Part shown: positions 1 to 8,137 of the stretch, piece by piece
Numbering within the stretch: position 1 is the stretch's first letter
Layout: every line of letters starts with the position of its first letter
Assembly: GCA_964506465.1 (NCBI GenBank)
Contig: CAZDLM010000042.1
Span: forward strand, 1 to 28,456
DNA length: 28,456 nucleotides
Origin: UBA6109 sp964506465
GTDB lineage: Bacteria; Desulfobacterota; Syntrophia; Syntrophales; UBA6109
Direction of reading: 5' to 3'
Made by a program: the position numbers and the translations under genes
The notes under the pieces: generated by a model
Databases searched by the model: none
The model's input: the letters and a program-made list of their open reading frames with translations, nothing else
What the model was told of the DNA's origin: nothing

Positions 1-177
1 CTCAATGGCATCTCCGTTGCGCCCATGAAAGCATTGATGAAGAACAAGACCTACTACATCATGATCAAGGCGGAATTGGAGAGAGTCAAGCTGCCTCTCT
101 CGATGGAGTACCTGTTCTTTTTTGTGTCTCTGTGGGATTTTGAAACCGACTGGTACAGGCATGATTTCATCTATTAA
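1..177 (+). CDS. DUF4390-like protein, C-terminal fragment
   Basis: The frame is open from base 1 and ends at TAA 175-177, giving the last 58 residues of a protein whose start lies outside the window. The fragment alternates hydrophobic and charged residues (a probable beta-strand run YYIMIKAELE), then has a conserved-looking end with WDFETDWYRHDF. This resembles the C-terminus of DUF4390 proteins, which in deltaproteobacteria and betaproteobacteria commonly sit directly upstream of NtrY-like kinases, and the next gene here is such a kinase. The family assignment rests on that short motif plus gene order. The function of DUF4390 is not known to me. Confidence 0.65.
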   Translation, partial: LNGISVAPMKALMKNKTYYIMIKAELERVKLPLSMEYLFFFVSLWDFETDWYRHDFIY

Positions 178-282
178 ACGGATGATGCGATGTTCCGCAC
201 GGAGGGCCGCCGTGACCGGCCGCGGGAGACGACGCGTCAAGGCGGCACAGCCGTCGCCGCCCGATATTGGATGTAGACGGGT

Positions 283-2523
283 ATGAAGACATTCAGAAAG
301 AAAGAACGTCTGCAGCCCCAGCTTGATTCGCGGGAAGCTCGGAGAAGAAAGAGGGAAAGGATCATCATCTTCCTGGCGATGCTGGTCATCGTCGTCCTGT
401 CCCTGGTTGAAAGCCATCTCTTCCAAAGGGATGAGGCGCTGTCCCTTTCCAGCAACGTCCTCATCTTCGGGATGATCAACATCAACATCATCCTGATCAT
501 CCTGCTCGTCTTTCTCATTGTGCGCAACGTCGTCAAGCTCATCTTCGAGCGCCGGCGCGGCGTCATCGGCTCCAAACTCCGGACGAAGCTGGTCGTGGCC
601 TTCGTCGGCCTGTCCCTGATTCCCACCGTGCTTCTGTTCCTCGTATCGGTCAATTTTCTGTCCTACAGCATTGACAACTGGTTCAGCATCCGCATCGGTC
701 AGGCCCTGAACAAGACGCTGGAGCTCGCCCAGAACCATTACCAGCAGACGGGGAGGAGCGCGAAAGATTTCGCGAGACAGATCAGCTCCGACGTAACGCG
801 AAACCGCCTCTATGAGAAGGAAAAAAGGGATTATCTCAAGGCACTCATCGAACAGCGCCAGAAGAGTCTTCACCTGGGGGCACTCGAGGTCTACATCGAC
901 AACCGCAAGGAGAAGATGTTCGCCGGCAATCCCGCTATCCCGGAAAATCTTCACGTCAATCTATCGCCGAAGATGATCGAAGATCTTTTCATCGGCAAAG
1001 AGGTTTCCGCAGTGCAGCAGGTGAAGTCGGGCGATCTGATCAGCGGCATGGCCCCGATTTATTCGGTCGTGACGCCGCAGACCGTCGTCGGCGCCGTCAT
1101 CGTCAGCTATTATGTTCCGCAATCCTACGTCGACGATGTTCATGTGATCTCCCGCACGTCGGAACAGTACCGCCAGCTCAATCTGTTCAAGAACCCGGTC
1201 AAGATGAGTTTCATCATCACCCTGTTCATTGTTACGCTGCTGATCATCTTCTCGGCGACGTGGTTCGGCCTTTTCCTCGCCAAGGGGATCACCGGACCCA
1301 TCCAGGATCTTGCAGAGGCCACGAAGAAAATCGCGCAGGGCGACCTGAACCAGCGCATTGAAGTCGTGGCGGACGACGAAATCGGCGTCTTCGTCGATTC
1401 CTTCAACTCGATGATGAAAGATCTCAAGCGAAGCAAGTCGGAGTTGGAGCAGGCCAACGTCGACTTGGAGCAGCGTCGAAAGTACACCGAAACGGTTCTC
1501 CGCAATGTCTCCGCGGGAGTTGTTTCCGTCGATCGGGACGGGGTCATCGTCACGATCAACCAGGCCGTTGAGCGGCTGCTTCCCATCAAGACCGAGAAGG
1601 TTCTCAACCGCCGGTACGAAGAGGTTCTCATCCCGGAACACAATCAGCTTGTCCGGGAGCTTCTTCAGCAGATGAAGGAGAGCGGCGAAAGCTACGTGGA
1701 AAAGCAACTGGAATTGATGCTGAAAGACAGGGCGCTCACCCTGCTCACGGCGATCACGGTTCTGAAGGATGAAGAGGGGAACGACATGGGAATGGTGATC
1801 GTCTTCGAGGATCTGACGCAGCTGCAGATGGCCGAACGCGCGGCCGCATGGCGGGAAGTGGCGCGTCGGATGGCTCACGAGATTAAGAACCCCCTGACGC
1901 CGATCCAGCTGTCGGCGCAGAGACTGCAAAAGAAATACGGTCAGACGCTGGGCGAAGAGGGCATGGTCTTCGAGGAGTGCACGCAGACGATCATCAATCA
2001 GGTGGACGTGTTGAAGCGGCTCGTGAACGAATTCTCGCGCTATTCCCGCATGCCGGTCACAAAGCTTGCGCTTCATGACCTGAATGAAACCATCGGCGAT
2101 TCCGTCTCGCTTTTCCAGGATGCGCACAAGGACATCCACTTTGTCTTTGAGCAGGGTACCGGCATCCCGAGGCTGAATCTCGATCCGGAGCAGATCCGGC
2201 GCGTCATGGTCAATCTGCTGGACAACGCCGTTGCGGCGATAGACAAGAACGAAGGCCGCATTGAGATCAAAACGTCTCTGGAACACGAACAGCGGCGTGT
2301 CAAGGTGGAGATCGGCGACAACGGCTGCGGCGTCCCGCCTGCCTACAGGACCAAGGTCTTCGACCCTTATTTTTCCACGAAGGGGACGGGGGGCACGGGC
2401 CTGGGGCTGGCCATCGTTCGGTCGATCATTTCCGATCATCGCGGGGTCGTCAGCGTGAGGGACAATGAGCCTTGCGGAACCGTGGTTTCTTTTGAACTCC
2501 CGGTGCCGGAGGCGACCACATAA
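283..2523 (+). CDS. ntrY: NtrY-like membrane sensor histidine kinase
   Basis: A 746-residue two-component sensor kinase that would autophosphorylate on His and pass phosphate to the NtrX-like regulator 15 bases downstream. Membrane segments lie at about 27-47, 60-80, 104-127 and 310-332. The large stretch between the last two is probably an extracytoplasmic sensor region. HAMP follows at about 333-385, then a PAS-like domain at about 400-510. The H-box AHEIKNPLTP places the phosphoacceptor at His532, and the ATPase domain shows the N-box NLLDNA (644-649), DNGCGV (679-684) and GTGLGLA (704-710). This layout matches NtrY, which typically has an N-terminal multi-helix region and PAS domain. The physiological signal (nitrogen, redox or envelope) cannot be read from the sequence. 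All catalytic motifs are intact. Confidence 0.93.
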   Translation: MKTFRKKERLQPQLDSREARRRKRERIIIFLAMLVIVVLSLVESHLFQRDEALSLSSNVLIFGMININIILIILLVFLIVRNVVKLIFERRRGVIGSKLRTKLVVAFVGLSLIPTVLLFLVSVNFLSYSIDNWFSIRIGQALNKTLELAQNHYQQTGRSAKDFARQISSDVTRNRLYEKEKRDYLKALIEQRQKSLHLGALEVYIDNRKEKMFAGNPAIPENLHVNLSPKMIEDLFIGKEVSAVQQVKSGDLISGMAPIYSVVTPQTVVGAVIVSYYVPQSYVDDVHVISRTSEQYRQLNLFKNPVKMSFIITLFIVTLLIIFSATWFGLFLAKGITGPIQDLAEATKKIAQGDLNQRIEVVADDEIGVFVDSFNSMMKDLKRSKSELEQANVDLEQRRKYTETVLRNVSAGVVSVDRDGVIVTINQAVERLLPIKTEKVLNRRYEEVLIPEHNQLVRELLQQMKESGESYVEKQLELMLKDRALTLLTAITVLKDEEGNDMGMVIVFEDLTQLQMAERAAAWREVARRMAHEIKNPLTPIQLSAQRLQKKYGQTLGEEGMVFEECTQTIINQVDVLKRLVNEFSRYSRMPVTKLALHDLNETIGDSVSLFQDAHKDIHFVFEQGTGIPRLNLDPEQIRRVMVNLLDNAVAAIDKNEGRIEIKTSLEHEQRRVKVEIGDNGCGVPPAYRTKVFDPYFSTKGTGGTGLGLAIVRSIISDHRGVVSVRDNEPCGTVVSFELPVPEATT

Positions 2524-2538
2524 GGAAAGAGAGATCGC

Positions 2539-3915
2539 ATGCGAAAGTCGATACTGATTGTGGACGATGAGGAAAGCATTCGTCAGACCCTGGGCGGCAT
2601 CCTGGCCGATGAGGGCTACGAGGTCCTGACGGCGGGCAGCGGTGAGGACGCCCTGAAGATCATCGAAGAAGAGCTTCCCAACCTCGTTCTCCTGGACATA
2701 TGGCTTCCGGGCATGGATGGCATCGAGGTGCTCAAGGCCATCCGCTCCAATTATCCCCAGATCCGCGTCGTCATGATTTCCGGGCACGGGACTATCGAGA
2801 CCGCCGTCAAGGCGACCAAGCTGGGCGCCTTCGATTTTATCGAGAAGCCCCTCTCTCTGGAGAATGTCATCCTGGTTGCCAATCATGCCCTCGACATGAT
2901 CCGCCTGGAGGAGGAGAACGTCCTCCTCCGGGAGAAGATTCACAACGAATACGAATTGACCGGAAACAGTCCGGCCATCGTCGAACTCAAGGAGGTCATC
3001 GCGCTGGTTGCCCAGACCAATGCCTGGATTCTGATTATGGGTGAAAACGGAACCGGGAAGGAACTGGTGGCCCGCTCTCTTCATCGCCGGAGCAAGCGCG
3101 CCGAGAAGCCGTTTGTCGAGGTCAATTGTGCGGCGATCCCGGAAGAGCTGATCGAAAGCGAGCTGTTCGGCCACGAGAAGGGGGCTTTCACCGGCGCCAC
3201 GGCGAAAAAGCGTGGAAAGTTCGACCTGGCCCACGAAGGGACGCTTTTTCTCGACGAAGTCGCCGACATGAGCCTCAAGGCTCAGGCGAAGATCCTCAGG
3301 ATCCTCCAGGAGAAGAAATTCGAACGGGTCGGCGGCAACACGTTCATCATGACGGACGTCCGGGTGCTGGCGGCGACGAACAAGGACCTGGAAACGGAGA
3401 TGGAAACGGGCCGGTTCCGGCAGGACCTGTTCTATCGTCTCAATGTCATTCCGCTGGTCATTCCCCCGCTGCGCGAACGGAAAGAAGACATCCCGGCGCT
3501 GGTCGAGTGTTTCCTGCGGGATTTCGCGGTCAAGGAAGGGGAGGCGCCCAAACGGCTGTCCGACGACGCCATCAACGTGCTGCTCCGGCACAGCTGGCCG
3601 GGGAACGTCCGGGAGTTGAAGAACATCATCGAGCGGCTGGTCATCATGACGCCGTCCGACGTCATTACGGCCAAGGATATCCCTGCCCTGGGCATGGGAA
3701 TCGACAAGATCCCGGAGGAGCCCTGTGTCCCGATTTCCGCCGATTCCTATCGCGAGGCCAAGATGGACTTCGAACGGCAGTTTCTTGTCAAGAAACTCAA
3801 GGAATTCAACGGAAACATATCCAGGACGGCGGAGGCGATCGGCCTCGAGAGGAGCAATTTGCACCGGAAGATCAAGAGCTACGGGATTGAAGTGAAAGAG
3901 GATTCCCCGGTTTAG
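2539..3915 (+). CDS. ntrX: NtrX-like sigma-54-dependent response regulator
   Basis: A 458-residue NtrC-family transcription activator, probably the partner of the kinase upstream. The receiver domain (about 1-115) has the acidic pair Asp9/Asp10, phosphoacceptor Asp53 in LLDIWLPGMDG and Lys103 in IEKP. The AAA+ domain (about 141-370) has Walker A GENGTGKE (168-175), the sigma-54 contact loop GAFTGA (215-220), Walker B TLFLDE (235-240) and the R-finger region FRQDLFYRLNV. A Fis-type helix-turn-helix lies at about 425-446. It should therefore activate RpoN promoters. The GGAAAGAGAG sequence just before the ATG is a reasonable ribosome binding site. The gene ends 3 bases from the end of a convergent gene, with no visible terminator between them. 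Confidence 0.95.
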   Translation: MRKSILIVDDEESIRQTLGGILADEGYEVLTAGSGEDALKIIEEELPNLVLLDIWLPGMDGIEVLKAIRSNYPQIRVVMISGHGTIETAVKATKLGAFDFIEKPLSLENVILVANHALDMIRLEEENVLLREKIHNEYELTGNSPAIVELKEVIALVAQTNAWILIMGENGTGKELVARSLHRRSKRAEKPFVEVNCAAIPEELIESELFGHEKGAFTGATAKKRGKFDLAHEGTLFLDEVADMSLKAQAKILRILQEKKFERVGGNTFIMTDVRVLAATNKDLETEMETGRFRQDLFYRLNVIPLVIPPLRERKEDIPALVECFLRDFAVKEGEAPKRLSDDAINVLLRHSWPGNVRELKNIIERLVIMTPSDVITAKDIPALGMGIDKIPEEPCVPISADSYREAKMDFERQFLVKKLKEFNGNISRTAEAIGLERSNLHRKIKSYGIEVKEDSPV

Positions 3916-3918
3916 CCG

Positions 3919-4899
3919 CTATTTTGTCTGCGTCATCTGCCGCCGCAAATCCGCGAGCGTGAACCGGTGGAAGGGGAGACTCGCCACGCCGAGAGCGACG
4001 ACGATGACCAGGGAAAGAAAGTGGTAGACGATGGCGAAGCTCAATGCGTCGGGCTTGGAAATTCCGTAAAGGGTGAGCGCCAGCACGCAGAAATAATGCC
4101 AGTTGCCCACAAAGCCCGGCGCCGCGGGAATGGCGATGCCGACGATGAGGATGATCATGACCACGAAGGCGGCGCTCACCGGCAGCTGGTAATGGAAGGA
4201 CAGAAACATCAGGTAGATGATCAGCACGTCGACGAGCCAGATGACCAGGGAGAGCCCGGAGGCATACACGATGATTCTCCTGTCGGCCATTGCCTGAAAT
4301 CCGTCGATGAAGTGACGCAGAAGCCGAAGCGCCCCGGAGGCATATTTCTCCGGGAGACGTCCCGCCAGCATTTCCGCTTTCTTTTCCAGTGCCCCTCGCC
4401 ACAGGATCATGAGGACCAGGAGCAAGGTCGCCGCTGTCGCGGCAAACAGCAACAACCCGCTCGCCCTGCTCATCCAGGGCGGTGCGGGGGTGAGGACGAG
4501 AACGAAGACGGCGATGAGGAGGACCGTCAGGACGTCCAGGATGCGTTCCACAACGATCGTTCCCAGGGCGGAACTCATGGCAATGCGACTGTGCTGCGTG
4601 ATGAGATAGGGGCGGGCAAGCTCGCCTAACCGGGCCGGAATGGCCATGATGGCGAGAAAGCCGACGTTGGAGACCGAAAAAAGGGAAAGCTGGTTGACCT
4701 TTTCCAGCGGGCTCAACAATATGCCCCACCTCACGGAACGGAGCCACTGCATCGCCGCCATGAGGATCAGGACGGGCAGAAGATAACCGCCGTCGATGCC
4801 CTGAAGATTTTTCGCCACATCCTGGAAATCGATCCCCCGAACGGAGAGGTAAACCAGGATGCCGCCGAGGAGAAGACCGGCGATCAGTTTTGTTTTCAT
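3919..4899 (-). CDS. Flippase-like integral membrane protein (UPF0104 / LPG synthase TM region family)
   Basis: A 326-residue, strongly hydrophobic protein starting MKTKLIAGLLLGGILVYLSV, with about eight predicted membrane helices. The spacing and motifs (for example RSVRWGILL and a long run of small residues near PGFVGNWHYF) match the lysylphosphatidylglycerol synthase membrane-domain or flippase-like family. Members without the soluble synthetase domain, as here, are usually annotated only as flippase-like and are often linked to glycolipid or hopanoid export. The substrate is unknown. It lies 74 bases downstream of the DUF3568 gene on the same strand. I see no clear Shine-Dalgarno sequence before this ATG, so the start is less certain than the family. 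Confidence 0.82.
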   Translation of the reverse strand: MKTKLIAGLLLGGILVYLSVRGIDFQDVAKNLQGIDGGYLLPVLILMAAMQWLRSVRWGILLSPLEKVNQLSLFSVSNVGFLAIMAIPARLGELARPYLITQHSRIAMSSALGTIVVERILDVLTVLLIAVFVLVLTPAPPWMSRASGLLLFAATAATLLLVLMILWRGALEKKAEMLAGRLPEKYASGALRLLRHFIDGFQAMADRRIIVYASGLSLVIWLVDVLIIYLMFLSFHYQLPVSAAFVVMIILIVGIAIPAAPGFVGNWHYFCVLALTLYGISKPDALSFAIVYHFLSLVIVVALGVASLPFHRFTLADLRRQMTQTK

Positions 4900-4973
4900 G
4901 AATTTTTACAAGATGCTCGGGACAGGGCCGGCGAGACCGAGGCGCATCCGGTGAAACATGAGTTGTCCGCGCG

Positions 4974-5396
4974 CTAGTTTTTTGCGATGCGATCGCTGAT
5001 CTTATCCTGGATCAACTGGGATGACAGCTTGTCGCCGATCAGCCCGACCCGGACGGCCACCGTCGTCACATTCTTGGCTTTGTAGTTGACGCTGATATGC
5101 ACTTTCTTGTCGTCCACCATGGCGGTGATCGTGCCGCGGCCGATCTCCTTGTAGGGTTCGACTTCAATGCCCTTCATGTCCGCCACGGTTTTTTCGCAAG
5201 CCGCCCAGACCTTGTCGAACGAATGGTAATAATCGGTCTTCAATTCGCCGTTGATGTACACATAGGTTCCCGAGCCGGTGCCCAGTGCCGCGCCTCCGAC
5301 GACGAGGGGGGCGCAGCCATACACAACCAGAGCACCGAAGGCCGCGAGCATGACGTAACTGAGGATTTTTGCGCCAAGTTTTTTTGTACGGGTCAT
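4974..5396 (-). CDS. DUF3568 family probable lipoprotein
   Basis: A 140-residue exported protein. The N-terminus is basic (MTRTKKLGAK) and then hydrophobic, ending at Cys28 in a lipobox-like context (VVYGC), so it is probably a lipoprotein. The mature part starts with a glycine-rich segment, then the pattern GTYVYINGELKTDY, typical of DUF3568 proteins, and a small alpha/beta domain. The start is supported by AAGGAG placed about 8 bases upstream of the ATG on the minus strand. DUF3568 has no established activity that I know of. Its leftward neighbour is the flippase-like gene and its rightward neighbour the response regulator, all on one strand. Confidence 0.82.
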   Translation of the reverse strand: MTRTKKLGAKILSYVMLAAFGALVVYGCAPLVVGGAALGTGSGTYVYINGELKTDYYHSFDKVWAACEKTVADMKGIEVEPYKEIGRGTITAMVDDKKVHISVNYKAKNVTTVAVRVGLIGDKLSSQLIQDKISDRIAKN

Positions 5397-5576
5397 AGCT
5401 TCGTCTCCTTGGGAAGACTCGATAAAAAGCGAAAAAACCCTACCGCATCCGGCACCGATTGTCCACTTTTTTGTACTTCCCTCTCTGAAATGGAGAAAGA
5501 CGGATCGGAAGGAATCGTGAGGTTAATGCCCCATGCGGCAGGAACGGTCCAGGGTGCTCGGGCGAAGTGTCCGGCG

Positions 5577-6230
5577 TCAGTCGTCGAGGGCGACCAGGCC
5601 TTCCCGGATGGCGTATTTCGTCAATTCGGCGACGCTTCGCATGTTCAGCTTCTGCATGATGTTCCGCCGATGGGTTTCGACGGTCTTGATGCTCAGGTAT
5701 ACATGGGCGGCGATTTCCTTCGCCGTCAAGCCCTCGGCGAGGAGTTGCAGAATCTCGCGCTCCCTGGAGGTCATCAGATCCACTGCGGTGGGAGAGGACT
5801 CGGTCATCTTGTGGAGGTATCCCTTCACAACGACGTCTGCGATCTTGGGGCTCAGATAGGTATTGCCCGTCATGACCTGGCGAATGGCACCGGCCAGTTC
5901 GCCGAAAGCGCAATCCTTCAGCAGGTAGCCCGATGCGCCGGCTTCCAGCATGCCGAGCACGAACCGCCGGTCCGAATGCATAGAAAGGGCAATGACCTTT
6001 ACGTCGGGAATTCCGCTGACGATCTTCCGCGTCGCTTCGATTCCGTTCATGTCCGGCATGGAGACATCCATGATGATGATATTGGGGACCAGTTTCTCCG
6101 CCAGCGCGATGGCTTTTCTGCCGTTGTCCGCCTCGGCGACCACTTCCATCCCCGCCTCTTTCTCGATCAGGGTCCGAAGACCATCCCGAAAGATATTGTG
6201 ATCATCGGCAAGGAGAACTCGAATTTCCAT
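5577..6230 (-). CDS. NarL/FixJ-type response regulator (orphan)
   Basis: A 217-residue response regulator. The receiver domain (about 1-120) has Asp9/Asp10, phosphoacceptor Asp55 in IIIMDVSMPDMNG and Lys105 in YLLKD. A LuxR-type helix-turn-helix (about 153-212) follows, with the family signature TSREREILQLLAEGLTAKEIA and the recognition-helix region SIKTVETHRRNIMQKL. It should bind DNA as a phosphorylation-controlled dimer. No histidine kinase lies beside it (the NtrY-like kinase is 3 kb away and has its own partner), so the cognate sensor is unknown. Upstream on its own strand is a 234-base spacer after the secretion genes, so it may have its own promoter. Confidence 0.92.
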   Translation of the reverse strand: MEIRVLLADDHNIFRDGLRTLIEKEAGMEVVAEADNGRKAIALAEKLVPNIIIMDVSMPDMNGIEATRKIVSGIPDVKVIALSMHSDRRFVLGMLEAGASGYLLKDCAFGELAGAIRQVMTGNTYLSPKIADVVVKGYLHKMTESSPTAVDLMTSREREILQLLAEGLTAKEIAAHVYLSIKTVETHRRNIMQKLNMRSVAELTKYAIREGLVALDD

Positions 6231-6464
6231 TTTCTGTCATCCCCACAGACCGCCCAACTGCGCCTCTCCGGCCCTCTCCTGGATATGCCGGCCCTGCGGA
6301 ACCCGTCGGAACGGATCGGCAGCGGCGGCACCCGGAAGATCCGGCCGCACACTTTGTGACAAATATAACAGCATCCACCGACCGCCGAAATCAGGTTATC
6401 CCTCATCCTGCCCCGATCTTTCCCTCAAAGTGCCTCATCCATTGTCTGAGGGGAGGTCAGGGAT

Positions 6465-6905
6465 TTAATCTCTCGTGAGGACGGCGCCCGTCACCGGATC
6501 CATCTCGATCCGCACCGCCTTCCTGCCCGCCGATAGGAGGATCGTCGCTCCCGTCATGTTCCCGGCAGGCCGGAGAACGATGGAATACTCTCCCTGCCGG
6601 ATCTCGCCGGCCTGCGGATCGATAATCCGGATGGCGGTCCCCGGCGGGATGTCTCTTGCCGATCGTCCCTCGATTCCGAAGCTCCTCTTGCCCAGATCGA
6701 TGATCACGGTCCGGGGTTCCATGTTCATGCGGGAAAGGTACCGCGCCTGGCGGATCGTCGCCGCGATTTCCCTTCCCGTTGCCTGAAGTCGAACGGACGG
6801 GAGAAATCCGGCGAAGAAAACCGTAGTCAGGCCCAGGATCAGCGTGACGAGAGAAAGCACGATGATCGTCTCCAGGAGAGTAAATCCCTTTTCCTCCATC
6901 TTCAT
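6465..6905 (-). CDS. Type II secretion pseudopilin, GspH-like
   Basis: About 146 residues from the ATG chosen at 6905. A type III (prepilin) leader is followed by the cleavage and methylation motif KGFTLLETIIVLSLV, with Glu at +5 of the mature protein and one hydrophobic helix, so it should be processed by a GspO/PilD peptidase. The rest is a beta-rich domain, as in GspH minor pseudopilins (SVRLQATGREIAATIRQAR is GspH-like). A longer GTG start at 6938 is possible, but it lies 2 bases from the end of gspF and lacks a spaced ribosome binding site. GGATGGA before 6905 is better. It closes the E-F-pseudopilin set. No major pseudopilin gene (gspG) is present here. Confidence 0.82.
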   Translation of the reverse strand: MKMEEKGFTLLETIIVLSLVTLILGLTTVFFAGFLPSVRLQATGREIAATIRQARYLSRMNMEPRTVIIDLGKRSFGIEGRSARDIPPGTAIRIIDPQAGEIRQGEYSIVLRPAGNMTGATILLSAGRKAVRIEMDPVTGAVLTRD

Positions 6906-6940
6906 ACGTCCATCCGTTTTTTGCCGAAAAAATCCCACCC

Positions 6941-8137
6941 TTACAGCGGAATATCGGAAATGCTGAAGATCGCCAGCAGCATGGAAATCACGATAAAACC
7001 GATGATCAGCCCCATCACCAGGATCAGGACCGGTTCGAGAAGGGCCATGAACCTCTTGACCGCCTGCTTGAGGCTCTTCTCATAGATCACAGCAACCTTC
7101 ATCAGCATCGAGTCCAGTTGTCCCGTTTCTTCTCCTACCGTGATCATGGAGAGCGCCATCGGCGGGAAGACGCCCGCCTTCGAAAGAGGATCCGAGATCC
7201 CGCGCCCCTCCTTGGCCCCCTTCGAAAGCGCTTCGACATTCCGGGCGATGACCCTGTTGCCGATGACGTCCTTGGCATTGTTCAGGGCCTGCAGAAGGGA
7301 GACCCCGCTGGACAGAAGGGTTCCCAGGGTCCTGCAGAATCTCGCCGTCTCCAGTTTCGTGATCACATCCTTCATCAGGAAGAGTTTCAGGGCATCCCAC
7401 CGGTAGCGTCCCCGCTCGGAAGCGATATAGCTTCGAAACAGAAAAACCGCCGCGATCAGCGCGATCAGGAGGATCCACCCGTACGATTTCAGGAGTTCGC
7501 TTGCCGTGAGGAGAATCTGCGTCGAAGCGGGAAGGGACGTTCCGAGTTCGGAAAAAATGACGGAAAATCTCGGCAGGACGAAGGTCAGGAGCAGGATGAT
7601 GGATATTCCGCCCGTGAATGCTAGGATCGTCGGATAGATCATCGCCGAAGCGACGTGGTCCCGAAGTTCCCTTGACGATTCGAGAAACTCGTTGAGCCTT
7701 TCCAGGACCGCATCCAGTACGCCGCCGGCCTCACCGGCTCGGACCATGTTGACGTACAGCCGGGGAAAGATGTCCGGCTGCTTTTGGAGAGCATCGGAAA
7801 AGGAAACGCCTCCCCGGATCGACTTCAGAAGAGCCTGAACCATCTCCTTCATTCCCCGGCGGTCCGATATTTCGGAAATGACGTGAAGACTTCGGTCGAG
7901 GGGCAGTCCCGCGCCCAACAACGTGGAGAGTTCCGCCGTAAACGTCATCAGATCCCTTTTCGAGGCGCGGAACCGTATCCCGGACCCGAAGACGCGATCC
8001 GTGGGGGAAGTGACCGCAAGCGGGATCAGCCCCATATTCTTCAGCTTCTCGACGGCTGTCCGCGAATCAGCGGCCTCGATGACCCCTTCGGAAACCTCTC
8101 CCGCCAGGCTTGTCGAACGGTACGCAAAGACGGGCAT
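6941..8137 (-). CDS. gspF: Type II secretion inner-membrane platform protein GspF
   Basis: A 398-residue protein with the duplicated T2SSF domain: first copy at about 65-190, second at about 270-390. Hydrophobic helices lie at about 168-190, 218-235 and 370-392. The N-terminus MPVFAYRSTSLAGEVSEGVIEA is the typical start of GspF/PilC proteins, and the repeated GLPLDRSL / GVSLLQAL motifs with EAGG and EETGQLD mark the two copies. It forms the platform that couples the GspE ATPase to pseudopilus assembly. Its ATG follows the gspE stop directly (TAAATG), and a strong AGGAGGT site is embedded in the end of gspE, so translation is probably coupled. Confidence 0.95.
   Translation of the reverse strand: MPVFAYRSTSLAGEVSEGVIEAADSRTAVEKLKNMGLIPLAVTSPTDRVFGSGIRFRASKRDLMTFTAELSTLLGAGLPLDRSLHVISEISDRRGMKEMVQALLKSIRGGVSFSDALQKQPDIFPRLYVNMVRAGEAGGVLDAVLERLNEFLESSRELRDHVASAMIYPTILAFTGGISIILLLTFVLPRFSVIFSELGTSLPASTQILLTASELLKSYGWILLIALIAAVFLFRSYIASERGRYRWDALKLFLMKDVITKLETARFCRTLGTLLSSGVSLLQALNNAKDVIGNRVIARNVEALSKGAKEGRGISDPLSKAGVFPPMALSMITVGEETGQLDSMLMKVAVIYEKSLKQAVKRFMALLEPVLILVMGLIIGFIVISMLLAIFSISDIPL

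Noticed and set aside
961..3864. A 967-codon open frame on the minus strand opposite the kinase and its regulator
   Set aside because: It is the antisense shadow of two clear genes with strong GC codon bias. Its translation shows no domain, is rich in Arg, Asp and His, and has no ribosome binding site.
5097..6359. A 420-codon plus-strand open frame over the DUF3568 and response-regulator genes
   Set aside because: It is antisense to two convincing minus-strand genes and its translation is without recognisable domains.
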